Shown here: positions 8,893-16,335 of the stretch, in pieces
Layout: every line of letters begins with the position of its first letter
Position numbering within the stretch: the stretch's first letter is position 1
Origin: Paramuribaculum sp.
GTDB lineage: Bacteria > Bacteroidota > Bacteroidia > Bacteroidales > Muribaculaceae
DNA length: 20,418 bases
Direction: 5' to 3'
NCBI GenBank assembly: GCA_029051965.1
Contig: JAIDJZ010000295.1
Coordinates: forward strand, 1 to 20,418
Made by a program: the position numbers and the translations under genes
Notes under the pieces: generated by a model
What the model was told of the DNA's origin: nothing
Database searches by the model: none
What the model saw: only the letters and a program-made list of their open reading frames with translations

Positions 8893-8976
8893 GGGAGGCC
8901 GCCCGGGCTTCCCCCCGTCGGAATAGCCCCGACGTAACGGTGGGCGGTATGACTCGGCCCACCGTCAGTCCGGGCG
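8893..8976. ncRNA. Candidate structured RNA or leader element before the sugar transferase
   Basis: This GC-rich stretch packs three hairpins: 8893-8900 with 8906-8913 (8 bp, one G-T pair), 8916-8921 with 8929-8934 (CGTCGG/CCGACG) and 8937-8945 with 8957-8965 (ACGGTGGGC/GCCCACCGT). Alternatively, 8900-8906 pairs perfectly with 8970-8976 and closes the last two hairpins into a three-way junction. G-U evidence for the strand is mixed: the first hairpin favours plus, and an extension of the third (8936 with 8966) favours minus. It could be a leader element of the transferase, a 3' end for the DUF349 mRNA, or an independent RNA. Confidence 0.45.
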
Positions 8977-8996
8977 TATTAATCGGTAAAGAGGGA

Positions 8997-10925
8997 TTAT
9001 TCGCCTGCCATCTGATCGTCGATCATGCGGATGCGGGCTTCCATCTCATTGAGAGTGTTCTTGAGGCGCTGGATGTTCTTCTCCATCTCCGCAAGCATCG
9101 ACGAGCCGGAGCGAGAACGGGCCGAAAGGAACGACAGGTTGTTTTCGTAGGTCGAGAGTTCGGCCTTACGGCTTTCGTAGGCACGCATCATCCTGTCGCG
9201 CTCTCTCGCAAGTTTGCCTTTGTCGCCGGCGTTGGCTGCCAGCGAGTTCTGGAAGTTTTCCATGCGGGCGCGCTTTTCGTGGATGTCGTATTTGTCATAG
9301 ACCTGACGCATTGCCTCGCGATATGCATCATGGATTTTATCTTTGTCGCGGAAGGGTACGTGACCGGTTTCCTGCCACTTCGCGCGGATTTCCTTGACTT
9401 TTTCGATGGCTTCCTTGCGATCGGCGGTCGATTCGTCGGAGTTCAATGCCGTAAGCTCCGCGATGATCGCTTTCTTGGCCTTGAGATTGGCCTGTTCGGA
9501 ACGACGCACGTCGATTGTGGCGTGTTTCTTGCGTTCGTAGAATTTGTTGCATGCTCCGAGGAATCGCATCCAGACAGCCTCACTGTGTTTTTTGGGGACT
9601 GCTCCGATGGTCTTCCACTGCTTCTGAAGTTCGAGCAGAGCGTCGGAAGTCTTACGCCAGTCTGTGCTGTCCATCAAAGCCTCGGCCTGCTCGCACAGAC
9701 GGGTTTTGGCCTCGAGATTGTCGGCAAGAGAATTCTTGACAGTCTGGAAAAACTCAGCTTTTGCGGCGAAGAACGCGTCGCACGTCTTGCGGAAACGCGC
9801 ATAGAGCTGATTGTTGACTTTGCGCGAAGCAAAACCGATCGTTTTCCATTCTTTCTGGGCATCCATGACTTTCTTGGTCGCCTCGTTCCAGCGTGAGAAG
9901 TTGGTCAGCTCAGAGAGAACCATCGCTTCAAGCGATTCGCAGAGAGCGATCTTTGCGGCTTCACTCTCCTGCTCGCGCTGTTTGCGCTGCTCGAAAAATG
10001 CCTGATAACGTTTGTTGACCTCAGCCGACGCGTCCTTGAACTGCGCCCAGATCTCTTCACGGAGATCTTTGGCAACGGGACCGATCTGACGCCATTTCTC
10101 ATGGAGATCCTGCAGACGACGGAAGGCTGTCACAACATCCTCCTCAGCCGTGAGGGTCTTTGCCTCATCGATCAGAAGCTGCTTTTCGGAAAGATTCTTC
10201 TTGAAGTCATAGTCACGTAGCTCTTTGTTGACTTTCCACTGGTCGTAGAAGTGCTCGACGGCATCCTGAAACGCTTTCCATATATTTGTGGTGTTCTGCT
10301 GCGGAACGTCTCCGATTTCCTTGAATTCGGCCTGAAGTTCTTTGGCGCGGGGATAGTGGCGGTTGACATTATCGGTATCGGCAGCCATGCCTGTAAGCTC
10401 GTCGATGATCGCCTGCTTACGCTCAAGGTTTTTGAGCTGCCGGGCTTCGACCTGTGCGCGATATTCATTGCGTTTTTCCCGGATCTGCGCCATGAGCGAC
10501 TTGAATTCAGCCTCTTCTTCGACAGGTGCGGGAGTGAAGGCCTCGGGATCATTGCCTGCTGCCACGAACTCGTCGCGCTGCACGGCCATTAACTCATTGA
10601 CAAACGAATAGAACTGCTGTTTCAGCCGGCCGATTTCGTCGGTCGTGATCAGCACCGCATCTCCCTGCTGTAGTTCTTTAAGTCGAATCAGAATGTCAGC
10701 AACCGAGACCGGCTCGGCAACAGCTGTTTCCGACGCCTCGACGGTTTCTTCTTCCGATGTGGCTGTTTCACTCACTTCTGTGTTTTCAATTTCAGTTGCC
10801 TGAACATCTTCAGTAACGTTAAGCTGAGACTCCGCTACGGTTGCTTCCGCTCCGGTAGCTTCGGTGGGGATAATAGCGTCAACCGTCTGTTCTACAGACT
10901 GGTCAACCTTTTCATGGGATTCCAT
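8997..10925 (-). CDS. DUF349 repeat protein
   Basis: This is a large, highly charged, mostly alpha-helical cytoplasmic protein of unknown function. Five DUF349 repeats are visible, each with a W/F...G-x-V/A core: AEFKEIGDVP, EKWRQIGPVA, KEWKTIGFAS, KQWKTIGAVP and AKWQETGHVP, each followed by a helix ending in an F/Y-rich segment such as NKFYERKK. The N-terminal hundred residues are acidic and low in complexity (runs of E, T, A, V), and the C-terminal 90 residues look like a coiled coil (AEMEKNIQRLKNTLNEMEAR). I chose the ATG at 10925 (642 residues, MESHEK); a TTG two codons further upstream (10931) is open but unlikely. A good promoter lies about 80 bases upstream. There is no signal peptide or enzyme motif. 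Confidence 0.9.
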   Translation of the reverse strand: MESHEKVDQSVEQTVDAIIPTEATGAEATVAESQLNVTEDVQATEIENTEVSETATSEEETVEASETAVAEPVSVADILIRLKELQQGDAVLITTDEIGRLKQQFYSFVNELMAVQRDEFVAAGNDPEAFTPAPVEEEAEFKSLMAQIREKRNEYRAQVEARQLKNLERKQAIIDELTGMAADTDNVNRHYPRAKELQAEFKEIGDVPQQNTTNIWKAFQDAVEHFYDQWKVNKELRDYDFKKNLSEKQLLIDEAKTLTAEEDVVTAFRRLQDLHEKWRQIGPVAKDLREEIWAQFKDASAEVNKRYQAFFEQRKQREQESEAAKIALCESLEAMVLSELTNFSRWNEATKKVMDAQKEWKTIGFASRKVNNQLYARFRKTCDAFFAAKAEFFQTVKNSLADNLEAKTRLCEQAEALMDSTDWRKTSDALLELQKQWKTIGAVPKKHSEAVWMRFLGACNKFYERKKHATIDVRRSEQANLKAKKAIIAELTALNSDESTADRKEAIEKVKEIRAKWQETGHVPFRDKDKIHDAYREAMRQVYDKYDIHEKRARMENFQNSLAANAGDKGKLARERDRMMRAYESRKAELSTYENNLSFLSARSRSGSSMLAEMEKNIQRLKNTLNEMEARIRMIDDQMAGE

Positions 10926-10999
10926 TGTCAAGAGTGTTATGGTGAATATTTCAATGATGATTGCCTGGCCGCAGCAGACGGCTACAAGCTATTCGGAGT

Positions 11000-11030
11000 C
11001 AAAAATAGTCATAATTTCCAAAACTTCCAA
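11000..11030 (-). promoter_or_regulatory. Promoter of the DUF349 gene
   Basis: On the minus strand a TTG (11030-11028) is followed after 20 bases by TATTTTTG (11007-11000), an exact TAnnTTTG. This is the -33/-7 arrangement of Bacteroidetes housekeeping promoters. Initiation near 10993 gives a leader of roughly 70 bases. Confidence 0.6.
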
Positions 11031-11074
11031 CTCCAGACAACATCTTTTGCGACTTCGGCCTCAAGAGACACCTT

Positions 11075-11095
11075 AAATATTGGGGAACCGGCTCT
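11075..11095 (-). repeat. Dispersed 21-bp repeat, copy 1
   Basis: The 21 bases are an exact reverse complement of 20318-20338. On the minus strand the sequence starts AGAGCCGGTT and ends CCAATATTT. It sits directly after the T-run of the minus-strand terminator at 11096-11127 and upstream of the DUF349 promoter. A chance match of this length in 20 kb is negligible. Confidence 0.8.
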
Positions 11096-11127
11096 AAAAA
11101 AGAAGTCGGCTGTCTCACGACAGCCGA
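11096..11127 (-). terminator. Intrinsic terminator (minus strand)
   Basis: The stem is TCGGCTGTC/GACAGCCGA (11127-11119 with 11114-11106 on the minus strand), with a four-base loop, followed by CTTCTTTTTT. Read on the plus strand the hairpin lacks a proper T-run, so it mainly serves leftward transcription. Confidence 0.75.
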
Positions 11128-11167
11128 TTAATCTTTAACCTTAAAATCTAATACCATGAAAAAAACA
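11096..11167 (-). ncRNA. Candidate small RNA (about 70 nt) with its own promoter and terminator
   Basis: On the minus strand a perfect -7 box (TATATTTG, 11180-11173) is followed by about 40 bases without a useful ORF (TGTGTTTTTTTCATGG, then ATTAGATTTTAAGG). These lead into a perfect 9-bp hairpin with a GTGA loop and a T-rich tail ending near 11096. The product would be an RNA of about 70 nt. The next gene on this strand (DUF349) has its own promoter further downstream, so this unit looks self-contained. The sequence before the hairpin seems familiar to me from Bacteroidales leaders or small RNAs, but I cannot verify that here. The start position is an estimate. Confidence 0.5.
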
Positions 11168-11172
11168 CAGTG

Positions 11173-11180
11173 CAAATATA
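11173..11180 (-). promoter_or_regulatory. -7 box of the candidate small RNA
   Basis: The minus strand reads TATATTTG followed by C, matching TAnnTTTG exactly. No clear TTTG is found about 20 bases upstream. Confidence 0.45.
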
Positions 11181-11272
11181 GTAATTATACCTATAGAACG
11201 CCGGGGCTGCGGTTTGGTTTCGGCAGCCGCTTCATTTAACCTATTTTAACTCTATTTGAGGCCCGATTTTTG

Positions 11273-11280
11273 TAACTTTA
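11273..11280 (+). promoter_or_regulatory. Probable -7 box of the two-component operon
   Basis: TAACTTTA matches TAnnTTTG in all but the last base. It lies about 105 bases before the response regulator start and would give a leader of about 97 bases. That leader contains an 11-codon ORF (11307-11342). A TTTG at 11255-11258 is only 14 bases upstream, closer than the usual spacing. Confidence 0.4.
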
Positions 11281-11383
11281 CAACCAAATTTATCAATCCG
11301 GGCGCCATGACTGCCCTGACAACCAATCAACCGACCAACTGAAAAGCCTCTATAAAAGGCAGTTTCAATCCAATAACAGCTCT

Positions 11384-12091
11384 ATGAACGCAAAAATACT
11401 TGTCATTGACGACGAAGAAGCATTGTGCGAAATTCTGAAGTTCAACCTCGAGAAAAACGGCTATGACGTCGACTGCGCGTATAGTGCCGAAGAGGCTCTC
11501 AAGATGGATCTCACACCGTATCATCTTATGATTGTCGACATCATGATGGAGGCTATGAGCGGTTTCGATTTTGCAAAAAAAGTCAGAAATGATCCCGCAA
11601 CGGAATTCACACCCATCATTTTCTGTTCGGCGCTCAACGGCGAGGACGACACTGTCATGGGGCTGAACATCGGCGCAGACGACTATATCACCAAGCCCTT
11701 CGTGATCAGCGAGGTGATCGCCCGCGTGCGTGCGGTACTACGCCGCGTCAACATCTCCGAAATGCCGATGTCAAACAAAGAAAGCAACTATATTTCCGAC
11801 GTGACTTTCAACGGACTGAGAATCGACCGTAACGAAAAGCTCGGTTACCTCGACGGCCAGGAACTCAATCTGACGCGCACGGAATATGACATACTCCTCT
11901 TCTTCCTCACCCACCGCAACCGGATCTATTCACGCGAGGAGCTCATTGAAAAAATATGGGACAGCAATGTTGTTGTGACAATCCGCACGATTGACACCAA
12001 CATCGCGCGCCTCCGCAAAAAAATCGGCGAATACGGCAATAATATTGTAACTCGCCTCGGTTTCGGCTATGGATTCAAAGAAAAGATTTAG
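11384..12091 (+). CDS. OmpR/PhoB-family response regulator
   Basis: This is a DNA-binding response regulator of 235 residues. The receiver domain (1 to about 120) has the acidic pair D9/D10, phospho-acceptor D52 (MIVDIMM), the switch Ser82 (FCSA) and the conserved Lys104 (ITKPF). After a linker comes a winged-helix effector domain (about 140-235) with ELNLTRTEYDILLFFLTH and a recognition region IRTIDTNIARLRKKIG. The kinase gene overlaps its 3' end by 23 bases, so the two form a cognate pair. It resembles Bacteroidetes regulators encoded beside a membrane kinase, but I cannot name a specific system (it does not look like RprY) and the target genes are unknown. Confidence 0.95.
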   Translation: MNAKILVIDDEEALCEILKFNLEKNGYDVDCAYSAEEALKMDLTPYHLMIVDIMMEAMSGFDFAKKVRNDPATEFTPIIFCSALNGEDDTVMGLNIGADDYITKPFVISEVIARVRAVLRRVNISEMPMSNKESNYISDVTFNGLRIDRNEKLGYLDGQELNLTRTEYDILLFFLTHRNRIYSREELIEKIWDSNVVVTIRTIDTNIARLRKKIGEYGNNIVTRLGFGYGFKEKI

Positions 12092-13508
12092 CGTTCGACT
12101 CCGACTACTTCTGCCCATCATCGGATCCATGTTCGCGCTGGTAATGCTGCTGCTTTTCGTGCAGTATTCGCGCGAAGAGAAGCTGCGCCTCAACGACATC
12201 GGCAAGCAGCTCAACTTCATCTCGTCAAGACTCATCGTCGCCCACGAACGCAAGACCGACATCAAGCCGTTTCTCAACTTCATACGCCGATACTACGACA
12301 ACTCGGAGTATGATGATGTCCAGGTCAGCATCTACGACTCCCAGGGAAGGCTGATCGACGCCATCGGACGAGAGTTCAGAGTTCCCGACGAGTTTGCCGA
12401 CCAGGCAACACAGACCGACGGAGTGATCGGCAAGAACGACTCCGGCGAAATTCATTTTTACTCGCGGAAAATCAGCGAGGACGGCCAGCTGGAGGTCCAC
12501 ACCGCAATGCCCTGGAACGAGGCGATCAACAACGTTCTGAAAGCCGACAACTCGCTGTTTTTCACTCTGCTTGTCGGATCTTTCCTGCTCGTCATCATTC
12601 TTGCCTACCTCTCGACCAACTTCGTCGTCAAAAACATCAAAATCCTTAAGGAGTTCGCCCATCTGGCCAACAATTCGACGCTCAAGGTCGACGAATCCCG
12701 GCTCGGCCACGACGAACTCGGCGACATCTCCCGCGAGATCATCCACCTCTACCGCGGACGCGTCAAAGCGATGGAGGCAAGCGACAAAGAACATGCCATC
12801 GCAATGCATGCCATCGAGGAGAAACGTCGCGTCCAGCATCAGCTGACCAACAACATCAACCATGAGCTGAAAACCCCCGTGGGGGTCATACGCGGATATC
12901 TCGAGACGGTTCTTTCGTCTGACGACATGGATGCCGAGACCCAGAAATACTTCCTTACGCGCGCGCTGAGCAACGTCGAAAGGCTCTGCATGCTTCTGAA
13001 TGATGTTTCCACAATGACCCGCCTCGAAGAGGGTTCATCGAAAATCATCATTTCATCAATCAACTTCCATGACTTTATCTATGGCATCAAGGAAGACTTC
13101 TCTCAGTCGGGTTTCCTTAAAAACATGGAATTCGATTATGAGATACCACTCAAATGCACAGTCTTCGCCAACACCAACCTGCTGACGAGCGCAATCACAA
13201 ATCTCGCGCGAAACGCCGTGCTCCACTCCCACGGGACCGCCATGGGAATCAATCTTGTCGCAGAATCAGACAAATTCTATACATTCGCATTCTGGGATAA
13301 CGGCCAGGGAGTGCCGAGCGAGCATGTTCCCCACCTCTTCGAACGCTTCTACCGTGTCGAGGCGGGCCGCTCCCGCAAATCGGGCGGAACCGGACTCGGC
13401 CTTCCAATTGTCAAGAGCACGATCGAATCGCTCGGAGGTGCGATTTCGGTCTACAACCGTGCGCAGGGAGGGCTTGAATTCCTCTTCACGCTGAAGAAAT
13501 CGACCTAA
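12069..13508 (+). CDS. Membrane sensor histidine kinase
   Basis: This is the partner of the upstream response regulator. The 479 residues show helix 1 (about 12-32), an extracytoplasmic sensor region (about 33-155, PAS-like/CACHE-like in size but not identifiable), helix 2 (about 162-185), a HAMP-like linker, and the dimerisation helix with the phospho-accepting His265 in NINHELKTPVGVIRG. The ATPase domain follows: N box AITNLARNAVLHS (about 375), G1 FWDNGQGVP, F box HLFERFYR and G2 GGTGLGLPIVK (about 438). All catalytic motifs are intact. The ATG lies inside the regulator gene, an overlap that suggests translational coupling. The signal it senses cannot be told. No terminator follows directly; the next one is at 13739. 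Confidence 0.95.
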   Translation: MDSKKRFSVRLRLLLPIIGSMFALVMLLLFVQYSREEKLRLNDIGKQLNFISSRLIVAHERKTDIKPFLNFIRRYYDNSEYDDVQVSIYDSQGRLIDAIGREFRVPDEFADQATQTDGVIGKNDSGEIHFYSRKISEDGQLEVHTAMPWNEAINNVLKADNSLFFTLLVGSFLLVIILAYLSTNFVVKNIKILKEFAHLANNSTLKVDESRLGHDELGDISREIIHLYRGRVKAMEASDKEHAIAMHAIEEKRRVQHQLTNNINHELKTPVGVIRGYLETVLSSDDMDAETQKYFLTRALSNVERLCMLLNDVSTMTRLEEGSSKIIISSINFHDFIYGIKEDFSQSGFLKNMEFDYEIPLKCTVFANTNLLTSAITNLARNAVLHSHGTAMGINLVAESDKFYTFAFWDNGQGVPSEHVPHLFERFYRVEAGRSRKSGGTGLGLPIVKSTIESLGGAISVYNRAQGGLEFLFTLKKST

Positions 13509-13597
13509 TTTTAGTTAAAATTATCCAATTTTAGGCTAAACGAGGTATTGTTGCAGAATTGTAACACATTAGTCATCGCGTCGTAATTTCCGTTAAC

Positions 13598-13605
13598 TAA
13601 TTTTG
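13598..13605 (+). promoter_or_regulatory. -7 box of a possible small RNA
   Basis: TAATTTTG is an exact TAnnTTTG. It lies 90 bases after the kinase stop with no ORF downstream before the terminator at 13739. No clear -33 TTTG is present at the usual spacing. Confidence 0.4.
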
Positions 13606-13610
13606 TCACA

Positions 13611-13780
13611 GCAAAACAAAAATTCTCGTTTAGATAATAAACTTACAAAGATAGAAAGCTAAAAGTATACAATCAATCTGTACCAATCAAAAACAACTGC
13701 AAATTAGAGTAATTAAGAGACCATCATCAATCACAAAATCACGCAGGCGTCGAAGAGAGTGCCTGCGTGATATTTTTTTT
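13611..13780 (+). ncRNA. Candidate small RNA (about 170 nt) or long 3' UTR of the kinase
   Basis: This AT-rich stretch contains no ATG on the plus strand. It runs from a TAATTTTG box to a strong intrinsic terminator, the expected shape of an independent small RNA. The alternative is the 3' untranslated end of the two-component mRNA. CTCGTTTAG near 13625 can pair with CTAAACGAG near 13535, which would favour the long-UTR reading. The 5' end is an estimate from the -7 box. Confidence 0.4.
13739..13780 (+). terminator. Strong intrinsic terminator
   Basis: A perfect 10-bp stem (TCACGCAGGC with GCCTGCGTGA, 13739-13748 and 13761-13770) with a 12-base loop is followed by TA and eight T residues (13773-13780). 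It ends transcription coming from the two-component operon and/or the candidate small RNA. Confidence 0.88.
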
Positions 13781-13988
13781 AGAAACTGTTTCCAAGACCC
13801 AGTCGCCCTACTGTTTCAAATTGATTCCGGCAGACAATAACAGGCGAAATTCTTCGTTTTAAGTAGAGGAATGAACCACTCGTTCGGACCGGCAACAGAT
13901 TGCGCGATGCGACGCACAACTGCCCCATCCGGACAAGAAAACAGTCAACCGGCATCCGTCGCCACAAAGAGCTTTCAAACGTACAAAT
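13781..13988. other. Gene-free stretch before the T9SS-type protein
   Basis: These 208 bases between the terminator and the next ATG hold no convincing gene or TAnnTTTG box. An 8-base direct repeat ACTGTTTC occurs at 13785 and 13810. A 72-codon minus-strand frame covers the stretch but has no family features. The promoter of the following operon is probably here, but I cannot point to it. Confidence 0.4.
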
Positions 13989-15305
13989 ATGAAACATTTT
14001 GTCATTATCGTCTTAGCCATGCTGACATCCGTCGCATCCGTGGCGGCTTCGCTCTCGTTTTCAGGCAACAGCCTTCCCGTATGGAGCGAAAAAGGCTCGG
14101 CCATATCCGGACTGGAAGAGATCTACGTTGTCGAAAAAACCGATGGGGTTTCCGCTTCGATCACTCTCCCGTCGCCGACATCCACCGCGACAGTCGCCAT
14201 ATGGGGAAACCAGGGAGCCGCCTATGCCGTTCCGGCCGATGATTCCGACATCTCGCGCAACGGATCATCCCTTACTATCAACAGAATCAAAGGCGACACA
14301 GGCTACACGATTACGATCGACGACCACCCCGTCTACTTCTGGATCGTCGACTACTCCGCCCACACATACGAGCCTCACTCAATAACACCGTCGGCCGAAC
14401 AGGACTGCGGCAGGGCTTTTCTCGATTTTGCCGGAAATGCAGCGCCGATCACCTACCACGCAATCAATGCGCGTTCACTGACGCTGAGCCGAGAACTCGA
14501 ACTCAGATACACAACGCTGCAGTTCGACGAAAATGCATTTGCCTACATCTCCGCAGAATCAACCGCCTCCTTCGAGTCCATCGGCTCGACAATCAACATC
14601 ACTGCTCCGCTCTGTGACACATATTTCACTCTTTCGGGCGACCGCTTCCTGCGGTTCTGGAACCGCGAAACAGAAACGACATCACCGCTCTACACGACAA
14701 CCTCCGTGGAAACCAGGGCGAAAGCCGTGCAGGATGGAGAGAAACCCGACAACCAGCTGAATGTCGACACAGACGGACTCGGCGGCTCTGCCCCGTTCGA
14801 CATCACATTCAGCGCAGTCGTGACGGATGCGGCCATTTTTCACGAATGGCAGTTTGCAAACGACGCCGAATTTGAAGATATAACGATCCGCAACCCGGAA
14901 CTGACAATCACCCGAACATTCCAGGAGATGGGCACAACCTATGCCCGCTTCGTTGCGGCCAATTCCGACGGAACATGCAGCGCCGAAAGCGAAGTGTTCA
15001 AAGTGTTTGTCGGCGAATCCTTTCTGCGGTGTCCCAACGCTTTCTCTCCGGGCTCATCCGAAGGGAGCAACGACGAATGGCGAGTAAGCTACAAATCAAT
15101 TGTCAGCTTCGAGTGTTATATCTTCAACCGATGGGGCGTGAAAGTGGCCGAGTTCCACGATCCGGCCCTTGGCTGGGACGGCCGCTACAACGGAAAACTG
15201 GCTCCCGCCGGAGTATATTATTATGTCATCAAAGCCGTCGGCTCAGACAATAAGAAATATAACCTCAGCGGAGACATCAATATCGTGCGCTACACTGGCG
15301 AATAA
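13989..15305 (+). CDS. Secreted protein with gliding-motility-type (T9SS type B) C-terminal domain
   Basis: This 438-residue exported protein has a signal peptide (MKHFVIIVLAMLTSVASVAA, cleavage about residue 20). The N-terminal 240 residues are a Ser/Thr-rich beta-type region I do not recognise. A PKD-like beta-sandwich follows (about 260-345, APFDITFSAVV to AESEVFKVFV). The C-terminal 90 residues match the CHU_C/gliding-motility-associated domain: RCPNAFSPGSSEGSNDEW, IFNRWGVKVAEF, GWDGRYNGK and APAGVYYYVIKA. In Bacteroidetes this domain directs proteins through the type IX secretion system to the surface; no T9SS machinery gene is in the window. The domain usually carries NGDGxND where this protein has SSEGSND, a somewhat divergent calcium-type loop. 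It is followed 88 bases later by the lytic transglycosylase gene on the same strand. Confidence 0.85.
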   Translation: MKHFVIIVLAMLTSVASVAASLSFSGNSLPVWSEKGSAISGLEEIYVVEKTDGVSASITLPSPTSTATVAIWGNQGAAYAVPADDSDISRNGSSLTINRIKGDTGYTITIDDHPVYFWIVDYSAHTYEPHSITPSAEQDCGRAFLDFAGNAAPITYHAINARSLTLSRELELRYTTLQFDENAFAYISAESTASFESIGSTINITAPLCDTYFTLSGDRFLRFWNRETETTSPLYTTTSVETRAKAVQDGEKPDNQLNVDTDGLGGSAPFDITFSAVVTDAAIFHEWQFANDAEFEDITIRNPELTITRTFQEMGTTYARFVAANSDGTCSAESEVFKVFVGESFLRCPNAFSPGSSEGSNDEWRVSYKSIVSFECYIFNRWGVKVAEFHDPALGWDGRYNGKLAPAGVYYYVIKAVGSDNKKYNLSGDINIVRYTGE

Positions 15306-15393
15306 GCCCGCTCAGCAATCAGACATGTCCGTTGCCGCAGACCGACCCGTACTATTTCATTTTCCACCTTACCCAACACCTACTGCCCAGACT

Positions 15394-16335
15394 ATGAAAC
15401 AGATTTTCTATGCCTTCTTTCTGACACTTGCAGCAACCGCTCCGGCCGCGCTGCCCTCGACAGCCTCAGCTCCGGCTCCTCTCGCAGCCGTCCGCAACCC
15501 TAAAGTGCCAGGAAAGATGACTTTCGCCGGACAGAAAATCGATCTCGACCGCATCGATATGTTCGAACGCCTCGACCGCGAACTGACCTCAATGGCCTAC
15601 ACCCACGGCAACACACTACTGACCATCAAGCGAGCCAACCGTTATTTCCCGGAGATGGCACCTATTCTCAAGAGCGAAGGTGTCCCCGAAGACCTTCTCT
15701 ATCTCGCCTGCATCGAAAGCTCACTCAACCCCCATGCCGTATCTCCGGCAAAAGCCGCCGGATTCTGGCAGTTCATGCCTGCAACCGGTAAAGAATACGG
15801 ACTCGAGGTCAACGACTCTGTCGACGAACGCTACAATCTTGAGAAAGCAACCCGCGCCGCCTGCAAATATCTCAAAAGTGCCTACGCGAAATATGGCAAC
15901 TGGGAATCGGCCGCCGCTTCATACAATGGCGGTCAGGGCCGGATCTCGTCCGAACTCTCGTCGCAGAAACAGGACTCGGCCTTCGATCTCTGGCTTGTCA
16001 GCGAAACGACCCGCTATATGTTCCGCCTGCTCGCAATGAAAATGATCATGGAAGATCCGTCGGTCTACGGTTATATTCTTTCGCGTGACCAACTCTATCA
16101 GCCCCTCGAATATGAAATCGTGGAAGTCTCGACGCCTGTGGCCGACTGGCCCACATGGGCTCAGCAACATGGAATCAGCTACATGACTCTCCGCGAACAT
16201 AACCCGTGGATCCGTGCGAAATCTCTCCCGAACAAATCGGGCAAAAAATATTCAGTCAAGGTTCCGACCGAGAAATCGATGCACCGCTCCACCGTCAAAA
16301 ACAAAGTCTATAACAAGAAATGGGTCAACAAATGA
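15394..16335 (+). CDS. Lytic transglycosylase (MltD-like, SLT/GH23 domain)
   Basis: The enzyme cleaves the MurNAc-GlcNAc bond of peptidoglycan, forming 1,6-anhydro-MurNAc, in the periplasm. I start it at the ATG at 15394 because the 313-residue product then begins with a signal peptide (MKQIFYAFFLTLAATAPAAL). The frame is open further upstream, but that part lies inside the preceding gene. The catalytic domain spans about 95-200: ACIESSLNP with catalytic Glu108, AAGFWQFMPATGKEYGL, and AAASYNGGQGRI. The C-terminal 60 residues (YEIVEVSTPVADWPTWAQQHGISY, then LREHNPWIRAKSL and KYSVKVP) resemble a LysM-like peptidoglycan-binding module. The stop overlaps the probable uvrA start by four bases. Confidence 0.92.
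   Translation: MKQIFYAFFLTLAATAPAALPSTASAPAPLAAVRNPKVPGKMTFAGQKIDLDRIDMFERLDRELTSMAYTHGNTLLTIKRANRYFPEMAPILKSEGVPEDLLYLACIESSLNPHAVSPAKAAGFWQFMPATGKEYGLEVNDSVDERYNLEKATRAACKYLKSAYAKYGNWESAAASYNGGQGRISSELSSQKQDSAFDLWLVSETTRYMFRLLAMKMIMEDPSVYGYILSRDQLYQPLEYEIVEVSTPVADWPTWAQQHGISYMTLREHNPWIRAKSLPNKSGKKYSVKVPTEKSMHRSTVKNKVYNKKWVNK

Noticed and set aside
11156..11239. 27-codon plus-strand ORF starting MKKTQCKYSN
   Set aside because: It lies over the minus-strand promoter of the candidate small RNA, and its composition is not protein-like after the first residues. The promoter-terminator reading explains the same bases better.
11384..12091. Naming the response regulator RprY
   Set aside because: From memory, RprY begins differently (MDEKLRILLCEDDE type); the sequence here does not match well enough to use the symbol.
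13779..13997. 72-codon minus-strand frame ending in GRLGLGNSF beside the terminator
   Set aside because: It has no signal peptide or recognisable family and would start inside the next gene's first codons. I could not rule out a remnant of a broken gene.
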